The notes under the pieces: generated by a model | The model's database searches: none | Told to the model about the DNA's origin: nothing | What the model saw: only the letters and a program-made list of their open reading frames with translations | Origin: Gemmatirosa kalamazoonensis | GTDB taxonomy: Bacteria > Gemmatimonadota > Gemmatimonadetes > Gemmatimonadales > Gemmatimonadaceae | Direction of reading: 5' to 3' | Assembly (NCBI RefSeq): GCF_000522985.1 | Contig: NZ_CP007128.1 | Span: 1,844,220-1,908,219, forward strand | DNA length: 64,000 nucleotides | Translations under genes and position numbers: made by a program | Shown here: positions 34,676 through 45,469 of the stretch, piece after piece | Position numbering within the stretch: position 1 is the stretch's first letter | How the letters are laid out: each line of letters opens with the position of its first letter

Positions 34676-35620
34676 CTACCGCACCCCACTGTCCCGCAGC
34701 CTGATGATCTCGGAGACGGTGCGCGCGTCGTAGTTCCGCCGCGCCGTCTCCGCGAACGCGGGCGTCACGCCGTGGTCGCGCAGGCGGATGAGATCCTCGA
34801 TGCCCAGGCCGCCCAGTCCCGCGCGCCGCATGCCGTCCACGAAGTTCACCGTCACGCCGTGGTCGCGCGCGCGTCGCAGATCCTCGGTCGACAGCCGCGG
34901 GAGCCCGAGCGCCGACAGCTCGCGCGCGAACGACGCGCTCACGCCGTGGTCGCGCAGCGTGCGCAGCTCGTCCGCATCGAGCGACCGGTAGCCGGCGTCC
35001 CTCAGCTCCCGCACGTAGCCAGGCGTCACGCCGTGGTCGCGCAGCGTCACGAGCGCGTCCGCCGTGCCGACGCGGTAGCCGAGGGCGTCGAGCTCGCGCA
35101 CGTAGTCGAGCGTCACGCCGTGCGTCCCCATGCGCACGAGATCCTCCACCGCCGGCCGCGTGTAGCGCTCCGTCCGCAGCTCGTCGAGGAATGCCGTGCC
35201 GATGTCGTAGAGCGCGAGCTGGAACTGCTCCGACTCGTCGGGCCGCTCGTAGCCGCGCGTGCGCATCGCGTCGACGAAGCGCGCGTCGGGCGCGAAGGCG
35301 TAGCGCCCCACCACGTGCCGGTCGACCACGCGTCCGGTGAACTCGATCGCGCCCGCGTCGCGCACGAGGCGGAAGCGCACCGGCTCCCCGTCGGCGGAGA
35401 GCCGCCGCAGGTCGAAGCCCTGCAGCGCGCTCGCCGGGACGTCGAACGACGACGAGCCGCGCCGCCAGTCGTCGGTGTCGCTCAGCATGAGGTGCACGCG
35501 CTGCTCGTCCGCGTACGGCGGCGAGAGCTCGAAGTGGCCCGTCGGGCTGCGCTGGGCGGGCGACGGCCGCGCCGCGGCGAGTGCGGCGAGGAACGCGAGG
35601 AGGAGAGGGCGAAGGCGCAT
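34676..35620 (-). CDS. Secreted protein with ~29-residue RDHGVT repeats
   Basis: A 314-aa protein with signal peptide (MRLRPLLLAFLAALAAARP). Residues 25-140 are a beta-rich domain. From about 145 to the end are five to six repeats of 29 residues, consensus LRDHGVTPxYVRELRxAGY, mirrored in the DNA as an 87-bp period of CACGCCGTGGTCGCGC. Similar repeats occur in C-terminal regions of some M56/BlaR-like proteins of this phylum, as far as I recall. The repeats probably stack as helical hairpins and bind a partner. The function is unknown. No neighbour suggests a complex. Confidence 0.7.
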   Translation of the reverse strand: MRLRPLLLAFLAALAAARPSPAQRSPTGHFELSPPYADEQRVHLMLSDTDDWRRGSSSFDVPASALQGFDLRRLSADGEPVRFRLVRDAGAIEFTGRVVDRHVVGRYAFAPDARFVDAMRTRGYERPDESEQFQLALYDIGTAFLDELRTERYTRPAVEDLVRMGTHGVTLDYVRELDALGYRVGTADALVTLRDHGVTPGYVRELRDAGYRSLDADELRTLRDHGVSASFARELSALGLPRLSTEDLRRARDHGVTVNFVDGMRRAGLGGLGIEDLIRLRDHGVTPAFAETARRNYDARTVSEIIRLRDSGVR

Positions 35621-35744
35621 CGCGGATCCGGTGGTGAGGCGGGGATCATGTCCGGTGCAGTATGGACAGTCGCGCGCGCGGGATCGTTTGTCGACGGCGT
35701 CGATGCCGGTTGACGCCCGCCGCGACCGCGGAAAGCTTGCGCGC

Positions 35745-36956
35745 ATGCGCTCCCACCTCATGCCGGCGACGCACGCGGCGCTCGCGACGGTCGTCGCCCT
35801 CGTCGGCGCGCGTGCCCTCACCGCCCAGCCGATGTCCTCCACTCCCGTCGCGCCAGGCCGCGCGCGTGCCCGCGACCTCGGCGTCGCGCCGGGCGTGTTC
35901 GCGCCCGGCCGTTGGAACGCCATCACCGACGTCGACGGCGTGCGCGTCGGCCACGCGACGGTGACCGAAGGCGACAGCGTGCGCACGGGCGTCACCGCGA
36001 TCCTGCCGCCGGGCGACGACTGGTTTCGCGACCGCGTGCCCGCGGCCATCGTCGTCGGCAACGGCTTCGGCAAGCTGTTAGGCAGCACGCAGGTCAACGA
36101 GCTCGGCGAGCTCGAGACGCCCGTGCTCCTCACCTGCACGCTGTGCGTCTGGCGCGCCGCCGACGCGCTCGTGGACTGGCTGCTCGCCCGCCCCGGCATG
36201 GACCGCGTGCGCTCGATCAACCCCGTCGTCGCCGAGACGAACGACGGGACGCTGAACGCCGCGATCCGCTCGCGGCCCGTCCGCCCCGAGCATGTGCGCG
36301 CCGCGCTCGACGCGGCGGCGAGCGGCGCGGTGGCGGAGGGCACGGTCGGCGCCGGCGCGGGGACGATCGCGTTCGGCTGGAAGGGCGGCATCGGCACCTC
36401 ATCGCGCAAGCTGCCCGCGTCGTTAGGCGGCTGGACCGTGGGCGTGCTGGTGCAGAGCAACTTCGGCGGCGTGCTGCAGGTCGCCGGCGCGCCGGTGGGG
36501 AAGGAGCTCGGCCGCCATCCGTTCGTGCGCGCCCTCGGCGACACCACGCGCGGCGGCGACGACGCGGGCGCGGACGGCTCGATCGTCATGGTCGTCGCGA
36601 CGGACGCGCCGATCGGCGACCGCAACCTCAGGCGGCTCGCGTCGCGCGCGCTGCTCGGACTCGGCCGCACGGGCTCGTACGCGTCGAACGGCTCCGGCGA
36701 CTACGTGATCGCGTTCTCCACCTCGCCGAAGGTGCGCCGCAACACCTCCGCTCCGCGCGTCGCCGCCGAGGAACTGCCCAACGACGGCCCCGACCTCTCT
36801 GCCGTGTTCGCCGCCGCCGCCGAGGCGACCGAGGAGGCGATCTACGACTCGATCTTCGCGGCAACCACCGTCACGTCGCGCGGCGGCACCGTCGAGGCGA
36901 TCCCGCTCGATCGGGTGCGCGCCGTGCTGATGCGCCACGGCATCGCGCCGCGTTGA
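35745..36956 (+). CDS. P1-family (DmpA-like) aminopeptidase, secreted
   Basis: A 403-aa protein starting at ATG 35745 with a signal peptide (LATVVALVGARALTA). The P1 self-processing serine region is GADGSIVMVVATDAPIGDRNLRRL; other family blocks are WNAITDVDGVRVGHATV, AIVVGNGFGKLLGSTQVNEL, NDGTLNAA and GAGAGTIAFGWKGGIGTSSR. DmpA enzymes cut themselves at the Ser to give two chains and release N-terminal L- or D-amino acids. The upstream gap to the divergent repeat-protein gene is 124 bases. Confidence 0.88.
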   Translation: MRSHLMPATHAALATVVALVGARALTAQPMSSTPVAPGRARARDLGVAPGVFAPGRWNAITDVDGVRVGHATVTEGDSVRTGVTAILPPGDDWFRDRVPAAIVVGNGFGKLLGSTQVNELGELETPVLLTCTLCVWRAADALVDWLLARPGMDRVRSINPVVAETNDGTLNAAIRSRPVRPEHVRAALDAAASGAVAEGTVGAGAGTIAFGWKGGIGTSSRKLPASLGGWTVGVLVQSNFGGVLQVAGAPVGKELGRHPFVRALGDTTRGGDDAGADGSIVMVVATDAPIGDRNLRRLASRALLGLGRTGSYASNGSGDYVIAFSTSPKVRRNTSAPRVAAEELPNDGPDLSAVFAAAAEATEEAIYDSIFAATTVTSRGGTVEAIPLDRVRAVLMRHGIAPR

Positions 36957-37140
36957 CGTGTTCCGTTGACGTCTCGCATCGCCGCCGAGCCTTGCCAGCC
37001 CCGTGACGCCGGTGCAATGTGGCGCGGCGCAGCGCCGGTGCTCGCGCGTCATCGACCGTTAGGCTGCATCCCCGCGCCGGCCCGCACGATACGCTGCAAG
37101 AGCGGTCGTGACGTGGGTTCGTCCCCTTCCAGGAGCGGTC

Positions 37141-38433
37141 ATGCGTCGTGCACTCCCGCCGGTCCTCGCCCTCGCTCTCGTCCTCGCTCGGCCGTCGTCG
37201 GCCCAGACGCTCAGTCAGGACATCCAGAGCCTGTTCAAGTTCGGCACCTGCGCCCAGCCGCTGTGCCTCTCGCTCAGCGGGCCGTCCAACATCCACGTCG
37301 GCCACTACATCGGCTCCTCGGTCGCGGCGAACGGCGACCTGCTCGGCTTCCTGAACGGCGCCATCGGTGCCACGCTCGGCAGCATCCCGATCAGCGCCAG
37401 CACGAGCGGCGCGACGTTCCGGTTCGTCAACGGCGCCCCGGTCAGCACCGCGACATCGGCCGGGCCGATCTTCGCCGAGCGCGCCCAGACGCTCGGACGA
37501 GGCGGGCTCCTCCTCGGCGTGAACACCACGCGCATCGGCTTCAACCGGCTGCGCGGGACGAGCCTGAAAGGGATGAGCTTCAACTTCAAGCACGCCGACG
37601 CCGGCCAGCCCGGGCTCGGCGACTTCGCGTCGGAGTACGATTACATCAACGTGAAGCCGGCGCTCACGCTCAACCTGCAGTCGACGGCGGTGTTCGCGAC
37701 CTACGGCGTGAGCGACCGGTTCGACATCGGCGTCGCGGTGCCGGTCGTCTACTCGTCGCTGCGCGGCACGAGCAACGCGACCATCCTGAACTGGGCCGGC
37801 GCCCCGACCGGGCTGCACTATTTCGGCACCGATCCGGCGAACCCCCAGTTCACCGCCACCACGTCGGTGAACGGGACGCACACCGGCATCGGCGACGTCG
37901 CCCTGCGCGCGAAGGCGAACGTCGTGGAGGGCGACAAGGTCGGCTTCTCGATCATGGGCGACGGCCGCCTGCCGACCGGCGACGCGGACAACTTCACCGG
38001 CACCGGTCACCTCGCCATCCGCGCGCTCGGCATCCTCTCGGCGCGGATGGGGAACTTCTCCCCGCACGTGAACGGCGGCTACGCGTTCCGGAGTGGCGAC
38101 ACGCAGACCGACGCGGTGCTGCTGACGGCGGGCTTCGATCAGCTCGTGGCGCCGAAGGCCACGATCGCCGTCGATCTCATCTCGGAGCTCGAGGTCGGCA
38201 GCAGCCCGCTCACGCTCCCCGAGACCATCACGTTCGCCGGCAGCAAGCCAGGCACGCTCGCCGCGACCAACATCCCCGAGCGGACCGACAACGTCGTGAA
38301 CGTCTCCGCCGGCGCGAAGTTCCAGCTCGGCCCCGCCATGCTCGTGGTGAACGGCATCCTGCCGCTCGGCAACGGCGGCATGCAGGCGCGCAGCGGCATC
38401 TTCACGTTAGGCCTCGAGCGCACGTTCCACTGA
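37141..38433 (+). CDS. Outer-membrane beta-barrel protein (MetA-pathway/transporter-like)
   Basis: A 430-aa protein with signal peptide (MRRALPPVLALALVLARPSS). The body alternates short beta strands typical of a barrel, e.g. FDIGVAVPVVYSSLRGTSNA, IGDVALRAKANVVEG, LRALG and FSPHVNGGYAFRSGD, and ends in FTLGLERTFH. It resembles outer-membrane transporter families associated with aromatic degradation (DUF3187/phenol MetA-like), but the match is weak. It lies 184 bases behind the P1 peptidase; AGGAGCGG precedes the ATG. Confidence 0.6.
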   Translation: MRRALPPVLALALVLARPSSAQTLSQDIQSLFKFGTCAQPLCLSLSGPSNIHVGHYIGSSVAANGDLLGFLNGAIGATLGSIPISASTSGATFRFVNGAPVSTATSAGPIFAERAQTLGRGGLLLGVNTTRIGFNRLRGTSLKGMSFNFKHADAGQPGLGDFASEYDYINVKPALTLNLQSTAVFATYGVSDRFDIGVAVPVVYSSLRGTSNATILNWAGAPTGLHYFGTDPANPQFTATTSVNGTHTGIGDVALRAKANVVEGDKVGFSIMGDGRLPTGDADNFTGTGHLAIRALGILSARMGNFSPHVNGGYAFRSGDTQTDAVLLTAGFDQLVAPKATIAVDLISELEVGSSPLTLPETITFAGSKPGTLAATNIPERTDNVVNVSAGAKFQLGPAMLVVNGILPLGNGGMQARSGIFTLGLERTFH

Positions 38434-38465
38434 CCGACGCGTCGTGACGCGCGGCCCGCCGCGCG

Positions 38466-41400
38466 TCACCCGTTGCACCCCGGGCTGCTGGTGCTGCCGG
38501 TCTGCTCGAGCGAGACGATGTGCCACGTGGCGCCCGCGCGGGCGAGACGCAGGCGCAGCTGCGTGACCTGCGTGCACGGCCGCCGGTTCGCGGGGTTCGG
38601 GAAGCTCACGGCCAGCGACAGCGTCGCGCCGCCGCCGTCGCCAGCGCCCGTCGGGGTGAGCTCGATGTCGGACGTCTGCGCGTCGATGTCGCGCACGGCG
38701 GAGAACAGCGCGCTCCAGTTGCGCTGCACGCTCGCCGACATGGCCGGGAACGCGCGCTGCATGTCGCTCACGCTGCGCGCGCGGATGCCGGCGGCGTAGG
38801 CGGCGATCGCGCGCTGCATCCCCGCGCGCGCCTCGGCGGCCGCGTTGGGCGACTCGCCCGCCGGTGGCGCCGCCGCCGAGGCCGCGGGCGCGGTGGGTGT
38901 TCCGGGGGGTGACCCGGCCGGCGTCGTACCCGCGTCGCGCGGCGGGTTCGCGGCCGCCTGCTGCGGGGTGGGAGCCGGCGCCGTCTCGACGGGCCGCGTC
39001 GGCGACGACTTGCTGGCGGTCGACGTGGCAGACGGAGCCGGCCGCGTCGGCGTGCGGGACGGCGTGCTCGTGGTCGGTCGGGGGCGCTGCGTCGCCGCTG
39101 CCGGCGGCAGGGCGGGAGTCTGCGGCGCGGGCGTCGGCGCGGGGGGGGCGCGACGACGGGCGCTGATTGCTGCGGCGTCGGCGCGCTGTCGGGGACCACG
39201 GGAGTGGCCGGCGTCTTCGCCGTCTGCGCCGTCGGCGCGGGTCGCTCCGCCGGCGTGGGGGCGGATCGCCGCGTGGTGGCAAACCAGGCGACGACGAGCA
39301 GCAGCACGGTCGCCGCCGCGGCGGGGACGAGAACGCGACGGCCGCTCGGCCTCGTGTCGCGTACGGCGTGAATCTCGTCGGACGCCGAGTAGGCCGGTGC
39401 CTCCGCGACCACCGGCGACGGCGCGGCCGGCGGCGAGTCGACCGGCGCGACGACCGATGGCGGCTCGATCGCCGGCTCCGGGATCGGGGCCGCGATCGGC
39501 GTCGGGTCGGACCGCGGCGTGAGCTCGCTCGTCGTCAGCGCCGGCTCGGCCAGCGCCGGTTCGGCCAGCGCCGGTTCGGCCAGCGCTGGCTCGGCCAGCG
39601 CCGGCTCGGCCGGTGGCGGCTCGGCCGGTGGCGGCTCGAACGACGACACCGGCGTCGGCTCCGGCCGGAACAGCTCCGTGATCGAGGCGGTGATGACGGC
39701 CAGATCCGCGCTCTCGCGCTGCGCCTCGCACTCCGCCGTCACCGAGGCCGTGCCGGCCGCGCGGGCCACCGCGATGCCCGTCGCCGAGACCTCCAGCACC
39801 GACGGATCGGCACTCGTCCACCGCACCGGGCGGTCGAGCGGCTCGCCTCGGCGACCGCGCGCGACGGCTCGCAGCTGGACCTGCTCTCCCACCAGCAGGG
39901 CCGTCGCCGGCACGTCCAGCTCCAGGCCGGCCACCGCCGGGCGCCGGACGTGCACCGGCATCGACGCGCCCTGCCCGTCCACCGCCGCGGAGATGGTCGC
40001 GTGGCCGACGCCGACCGCCTCGACCCGGCCGTGGTCGTCCACCGTCGCGACGCGCGGGTCGCTCGACCGCCACCGGATGGGCGCGTCGCCGACGGGCCGC
40101 CCTCTGCGGTCCAGGGCGCGCGCGCTCCACGCCGTCCGGTCGCCGAGCTCCGGATCCGATTCGGACGCCGTGATCTCGAGCGCCGCCACCGTGGCGCGGA
40201 TGACCGCCAACGGCAGCTCGCTCGACAGGTCGTCCACGCTGACGCGCAGACTCGCCGTGCCGACCGCGAGCGGCTCGACGTCGCCCCCGTCCGCGACGCG
40301 CACGACGGCGGGATCGGTCGACTCGAGCGTCACCGGGACGTCGAGCGTGGCGCCGCGGCGATCGCGCACCGTGACGACGGGCCGCCAGCTCTCGCCGACA
40401 CGCATCGGGCTCGGCGGCGGCTCGGTGTCGATCGTGGCGGGCCGCGCGGGCGCGACGTCGAGCGTCGCCTCGCCCAGCACCTCGCCGGCCAGGGCGCGCA
40501 CGGTCACCGTGCCCGGCGCGCGGAGCGCGAGCCGCCCCGACTCGTCGACCGACGCGACGTCGACCGGATCTGACTCCCACCGCACCGTCACCTCGGGCAT
40601 CGACGTGCCGTCGGTGGCAGCGACGGCGGCGGTAGCCTGGAGCGCGTCGCCGACCTCCCAGTCTCCCTCGGGGAGCGTCACGCGCACGGCGCCCGGCACC
40701 GGCGGGGGAGGCGGCGGGGGAGGGGTGGGCGCCACCAGCGGAGCGGCGCCGGCCATCTCGCCCAGCGTCTCGCGCAACGGGTCGTCCTCGGCCAGCGGGC
40801 CGCCGCCGAGCGCGGCGACGGCCTGGCCGATGGTCGGCCAGCGGTCCGCGGGATCCTTCGCCAGCATGCGCGCGACGGCCCGCGCGACCTCGGGGGGGCA
40901 GTCGGGCGCGAGGTCCTCGATCGGCGCGGGCTGCCGCCCGATGTGCGCCTGGAGCACCGAGAGGCCCGGCCCGCTGAACGGCGGACTGCCGGTGAGCATC
41001 TCGTACGCGACGATCCCGAGCGCGTACTGATCCGACGCCGCCGACACGGGCAGCCCGGCGCACTGCTCGGGGCTCATGTACGTCGGCGTCCCGATGAGCA
41101 CCCCGGTCTGCGTGTGCGCGCTCGACTCGGCGACCTTCGCGATGCCGAAGTCGGTGACGATCGCGTCGCCGTTCTTGTCGATGAGGATGTTCGCCGGCTT
41201 GATGTCGCGGTGCACGACGCCGTTCCGGTGCGCGTACGAGAGCGCGCTGCCCACCTGGAACAGGATCGACCGGACGACGGCGAGCGGCAGTCGGCGCTGG
41301 TCCGCGACGATGCGGTCGAGCGCGCGACCGTCGACGAACTTCATCACGAAGAAGTGCAGGTCGTCGATGTCCCGCACCGAATGCACGGTGACGATGTTCG

Positions 41401-41911
41401 CGTGCGACAGGTTCGCGACCGTCACGGCTTCCTGGCGGAACCGCTCGACCATGCTGTGCCCGGTGAGCAGCGACGGCGACATCACCTTCAGCGCGACGCG
41501 GCGGTTGAGGCGCAGCTCGCGCGCGAGGTACACCGCGGCCATCCCGCCGCGTCCGATCTCGCGCTCGATGACGAACTCGCCGCGCAGCACCGCCTGCAGA
41601 TGCTGGGCGACGTGCCGCCAGCTCGTCATCAGCATCAGGTCGCCGCGCTGGCCCGGCGTGTCGCCGGCCGGCGTGCTGCCACCCGGCGTGTCGGCGCCGA
41701 GGGCCGGGTCGGCGGAGCCCTCCGGCGGCGTGCCCTGACCCGTGAGAACCGGCATCGGCGTGCCGCACTGCGTGCAGAATCGGCTCTCCGCGGGCACGGA
41801 CGAGCCGCACGACGCGCACTCCAGCGGCGCCGCCATGCCGCACGTGCTGCAGAAGCGCTGGCCGGGCGCGATCGTCGAACCACAGCGCGTGCATCCTACC
41901 GCCGTAGGCAT
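38466..41911 (-). pseudogene. Zinc-ribbon Ser/Thr protein kinase with Ig-like domains and membrane anchor, frameshifted at a C8 run
   Basis: Start ATG 41911. Residues 1-50 form two CxxC zinc ribbons (C7, C10, C21, C24; C32, C35, C46, C49). Residues 113-367 are a complete Hanks kinase: GRGGMAAVY loop, K142, HRDIKPAN with D236, DFG at 254-256 and the APE-like SPEQ. Residues about 405-745 hold four Big_2-like modules; a PALAE-type repeat follows, then one membrane helix (860-877). Past a C8 run (G8 at 39141-39148) the frame shifts, and a C-terminal domain (AGMQRAIAAYAAGIRA, RRPCTQVTQLRLRLARAGATWHIVSL) lies in another frame to 38466. Losing one base from C9 explains it. This could be slippage, sequencing error or a truncated kinase. 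The kinase itself looks active. Confidence 0.8.
39540..39607. repeat. 15-bp tandem repeat inside the kinase gene
   Basis: Five copies of a 15-bp unit (GGCTCGGCCAGCGCC on the plus strand) encode PALAE repeats at about residues 768-792 of the kinase, between the Ig-like region and the membrane helix. Such a repeat could change the length of the linker by slippage. Confidence 0.75.
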
Positions 41912-42112
41912 GCCTGAGGTCTCGGGTTCTGATGGACCTCGGGGGCGACTCCAGGGCCCCGCTCGAGCTCCGAAGGGCCGCGCGCCGCGGACCCGTGGGC
42001 TACGGGCGCGGCGTCGCGGTTCCCGTGGGATGCTTGCACCCGGGACCCCCAAACGGCAAGTGCCGCGGGCGCCGGTCCGACTCGTCGCCGGACCGTGCGC
42101 CTGATACCCGCC

Positions 42113-44794
42113 TCAGCTCCGCATGATCGTCCGCGCCGGATCGACGCGGGTCGCCCGCCGCGCCGGCAGGAGCGTCGCCGCGAGGCCCGCCACGCAGAGC
42201 ACCGCCGCCGCGCCGGCGAGCGCGGTCGGGTCGCTCAGGCTCACGCCGACCACCGCCGTGCGCAGCAGCCGCATGGCGGCGAACGCGAGCGCCAGGCCGA
42301 CGACGATGCCGAGCAGGATCGGGCGCGCGCCCTGGAACGTGAGCAGCCGCAGCACGTCGCCGGGCGACGCGCCGAGCGCCATGCGCACCCCGATCTCCGT
42401 CGTGCGCTGGGTGACGAAGTAGCCCACCACGCCGTAGATGCCGACCATCGCGAGCACGAGCCCCGCGCCGCCGAGCAGGCCTAACAGCAGCGTGTTGAAC
42501 CGCGCCTCCGCCGTCGACCCGTGCAGCAGCTCGCGCATCGGACGCACCTGGAACACCGGCACGCTGGGGTCGACGTTGCGCACCGCGGTGCGGATCGCGG
42601 CTCCGACGGCGGCGACGTGCTGGTCGTCGTCGCCCGTGGCGCGCGCCACGACCGTCATCGTGCGGCGCGTCCAGTTCCACGCGTCGGGCGGCATCTGCGC
42701 GATCGGTAGGTAGAACTCGGGCTGCACGTCGGCCGCCGGTCCGTCGGCGCGCACGTCGGCGACCACGCCCACCACCGTCTTGAAGCGCGGATCCTTCTCG
42801 TCCCCTTCGCAGCACCGGATGCGCTTGCCGATCGGATCCTGGTTCGGCCAGGCGCGCTTCGCGAGCGTCTCGCTCACGATCATCACGCGCTGCGCGCCGT
42901 CGACGTCGGCCGACGTGAAGTCGCGCCCCTTCAGCAGCGGGATGCGCATCGTCGCGAGGTAGCCGGGCACCGTGTAGCGCGACGACGACTGGATGATGTT
43001 CTCCGTCTCCAGCGTCTTCCCCTCGGGCACCAGGCCGTTCGACCCGCCGCCGCCGGCGAGCGGCGCGCGCGACACGATCGACGCCGCCTTCACGCCCGGC
43101 AGCGCGGCGAGGCGCTCGTTGATCGCCTGGTACGTCTGCTGGATGCGGACCGGATCCTTGTACTGCAGCTCCGGCAGCGCGACGCGCGCGGTGATGATGC
43201 CCGTCGGGTCGAAGCCCGGCTGCACGTGCTGCAGGTAGACGGCGCTGCGCACGAGCAGCCCCGCGCCGGCGAGCAGCGTGCACGCGAGCGCGACCTCGGC
43301 CACCACGAGCGCCTGCCGCACGTGGTCCTTCACCGTGCCCGCGCCGCGCCCACCCTCGCGCAGCGTCGACTGCACGTCCTGCTTCGACGCGCGCACCGAC
43401 GGCACGAGGCCGAACACCACGCTGCTCGCGAGCGCCGTCAGCATGGCGAACGACAGCACCGCGAGGTCCACGCGCGTCTCGCCGAGCCGCGGAATGCCCT
43501 CGGGCGCCGCGGCGAGCAGCACGCGGATGCCGCCGTACGCGAGTGCGAGCCCGACGAGCGCGCTCGCCACGCCGAGCACCACGCTCTCGGTGAGCAGCTG
43601 CCGCACGATGCGCGCGCGCCGGGCGCCTAACGCCGCGCGCACGGCCAGCTCCTTCGCGCGCGCCGCGCCGCGGGCGAGCAGCAGGTTGGCCACGTTGCCG
43701 CACGCGATGAGCAGCACGAACCCCACCGCGCCTAACGTGACGAACAGCCGATCGCGGTAGTCGCCGATGATGACCTCCGACAGCGTGCGCACGCCCACCG
43801 TGCGCTCGCCGTTCGCGTTCGGGTAGCGCTCGTTGAGGTCCTTCTGGATCGCGGTGAGCTCCGCCTGCGCGCGCGAGATCGTGACGCCGGGCTTCACGAG
43901 CCCCATCACGAGGTTGTGGTGCTCGTCGTGCTGCGCCTTGCGCTCCGCCGTGAACGCCTGCGGCACCCACAGCTGCTCGCCCGACGCCGTCGGATCGAAC
44001 GACGCGGGCATGACGCCGATGATGGTGTACTTGCGCCCGTTCAGCTCCACTTCCTTGCCGACGACGCCCGCGTCGGCGCCGAAGCGCGTGCGCCACAGCG
44101 CGTCCGACAGCACGACGACGGCGTCGTTCCCCGGCTCGTCCTCCTCGGGGCGGAACGTGCGGCCCAACGCGGGGCGCACGCCGAACACGTCGAAAAAGTC
44201 CTTCGTGACCTTCGTGCCGGTGAGCCGGTCGGCCGAGTTGCGGTCGGCGAGCGTGAAGCCCATGAACTGCTGCGCGGCGAGCTTCTCGAACGACTTCTGC
44301 CGCGCGTACCAGTCGACGAAGTTGCCGTCGGAGACGCTCCCCTGGTTCTGCTGCCAGTTCTCGGTCAGGAACATCACCCGCTCGGGGTGCGCGAACGGGA
44401 ACGGCCGCAGCACCACGCTCCGCACGGCGCTGAAGATCGCCGTCGTCGCGCCGATGCCCAACGCGAGCGTGAGCACGGCGATCGCCGTGAACGCCGGGGT
44501 GCGGAGCAGCTGGCGGATGGCGTACGTGACGTCCTGGCGCATCTCGCCGAACCACTCGCGGCGGTCGCGCTCGCGGTCGCGCGCGTCGCCCAGCTCCACG
44601 CACTCCTCGGAGACCGCGCGCAGGTCGCCGAACGCGCGCAGCGCCTCGGCCCGCGCGGCCTCGGGCGAGCGGCCCTCGGCGATCAGCTCGCGGGTGCGCA
44701 TCTCGACGTGAAAGGCCAGCTCCTCGGACACGTCCTGCGCGGCGGGGCGCCGCAGGATGGGCGCGGCGCGGCGGACGGGCTTGTCGGCGGACAT
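42113..44794 (-). CDS. ADOP-family ABC transporter permease (MacB/FtsX-like)
   Basis: The 893-aa protein has the ADOP layout. A cytosolic N-terminal ~85 residues ([21 protein letters not shown]) precedes the first FtsX unit ([22 protein letters not shown], MacB-type periplasmic domain with [27 protein letters not shown]). Three helices then start at [26 protein letters not shown], and a second FtsX unit follows ([43 protein letters not shown]). These permeases work with a separate ATPase, not seen here, to move lipids, macrolides or peptides. The PadR gene lies 21 bases upstream in the same operon. Confidence 0.9.
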   Translation of the reverse strand: MSADKPVRRAAPILRRPAAQDVSEELAFHVEMRTRELIAEGRSPEAARAEALRAFGDLRAVSEECVELGDARDRERDRREWFGEMRQDVTYAIRQLLRTPAFTAIAVLTLALGIGATTAIFSAVRSVVLRPFPFAHPERVMFLTENWQQNQGSVSDGNFVDWYARQKSFEKLAAQQFMGFTLADRNSADRLTGTKVTKDFFDVFGVRPALGRTFRPEEDEPGNDAVVVLSDALWRTRFGADAGVVGKEVELNGRKYTIIGVMPASFDPTASGEQLWVPQAFTAERKAQHDEHHNLVMGLVKPGVTISRAQAELTAIQKDLNERYPNANGERTVGVRTLSEVIIGDYRDRLFVTLGAVGFVLLIACGNVANLLLARGAARAKELAVRAALGARRARIVRQLLTESVVLGVASALVGLALAYGGIRVLLAAAPEGIPRLGETRVDLAVLSFAMLTALASSVVFGLVPSVRASKQDVQSTLREGGRGAGTVKDHVRQALVVAEVALACTLLAGAGLLVRSAVYLQHVQPGFDPTGIITARVALPELQYKDPVRIQQTYQAINERLAALPGVKAASIVSRAPLAGGGGSNGLVPEGKTLETENIIQSSSRYTVPGYLATMRIPLLKGRDFTSADVDGAQRVMIVSETLAKRAWPNQDPIGKRIRCCEGDEKDPRFKTVVGVVADVRADGPAADVQPEFYLPIAQMPPDAWNWTRRTMTVVARATGDDDQHVAAVGAAIRTAVRNVDPSVPVFQVRPMRELLHGSTAEARFNTLLLGLLGGAGLVLAMVGIYGVVGYFVTQRTTEIGVRMALGASPGDVLRLLTFQGARPILLGIVVGLALAFAAMRLLRTAVVGVSLSDPTALAGAAAVLCVAGLAATLLPARRATRVDPARTIMRS

Positions 44795-44815
44795 CGGCGG
44801 CTCCGGGGGGCGGGG

Positions 44816-45145
44816 TCAGTTGGCGAGCAGGATCGGCGAGACCGCGGCGACGAAGCGCTGGAACCCCTCGACCTCGTCGGCGAGCTGCCGCCGTCCGGCC
44901 GGGGTCAGCACGTAGAACCGGGCCCGTCGCTCGAGCTCCGTGATGCCCCATTCGGCGGCGATCCATCCCTCGCGCTCGAGCCGGTAGAGCGCCGGGTACA
45001 GCGACCCCTCCTCGACGACGATCGCATCGCCGCTCGTCTCGCGCAGCCAGCGGCTGATCGCGTAGCCGTGGCGCGGCCCCCAGGTGAGGGTCTTCAGGAT
45101 GAGCGCGTCGAGCGTGCCGTGCAGGCGGTCGCGTTTCGGGGGCAT
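44816..45145 (-). CDS. PadR-family transcriptional regulator
   Basis: A 109-aa winged-helix regulator: GTLDALILKTLTWGPRHGYAISRWLRE, the wing EEGSLYPALYRLEREGWI, and RARFYVLTPAGRRQL. PadR proteins commonly pair with ADOP permeases, as here (21-base gap, PadR first), and repress the operon until a phenolic or drug ligand binds. The dimerisation helix at the C terminus is short (subfamily 1 length). Confidence 0.92.
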   Translation of the reverse strand: MPPKRDRLHGTLDALILKTLTWGPRHGYAISRWLRETSGDAIVVEEGSLYPALYRLEREGWIAAEWGITELERRARFYVLTPAGRRQLADEVEGFQRFVAAVSPILLAN

Positions 45146-45218
45146 ACCTAGAGGGCTGAGGGTCCGTAGTCGGTACGGGCACTCAGACAGCTAGGTTTCG
45201 AAAACCGTTTGCTCCCTG

Positions 45219-45464
45219 GAAGCGGTTCTGGAACGGCGGTTCCGGAACGGCGGTTCTGATGAAGCGGGAGGGGCTGATGCGGGCGGGGCGGAGACGGCGG
45301 GGCGGACACCGCGGGGCCGGAAAGGCGACCGGCTCGTCCTCTTTCCCCGTCGCACCAGCCCCGCCGCACCAGCCCCGCCGTACCCGCCCCGCCGTGTCAG
45401 CCCCTCCCGCCGCCCCAGAACCGCCGTGGGGGAACCGCCGTTCCAGAACCGCGGTTCGGAATCG
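45219..45464. repeat. ~245-bp palindrome with GGAACGGCGGTTC/GCGGGGCGG units (family 7)
   Basis: The 324-bp gap between the fabI stop and the PadR start is mostly this palindrome. The outer arms carry GGTTCTGGAACGGCGGTTC and complement; the inner arms carry iterations of GGCGGGGCGG (left 45280-45310, right 45355-45395); about 15 bp near 45325-45340 form the centre. No coding region is seen. Confidence 0.85.
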
Positions 45465-45469
45465 CGGTG

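Noticed and set aside
34760..35130. CRISPR-like or satellite repeat (87-bp period)
   Set aside because: It is coding sequence for the 29-residue repeats of the secreted protein, with a continuous frame and conserved residues.
42000..45182. Long antisense reading frames over the ADOP, kinase, Big_2 and other genes
   Set aside because: High GC makes long open frames on the opposite strand common; their translations are low-complexity Arg/Ala/Pro-rich and carry no domains.
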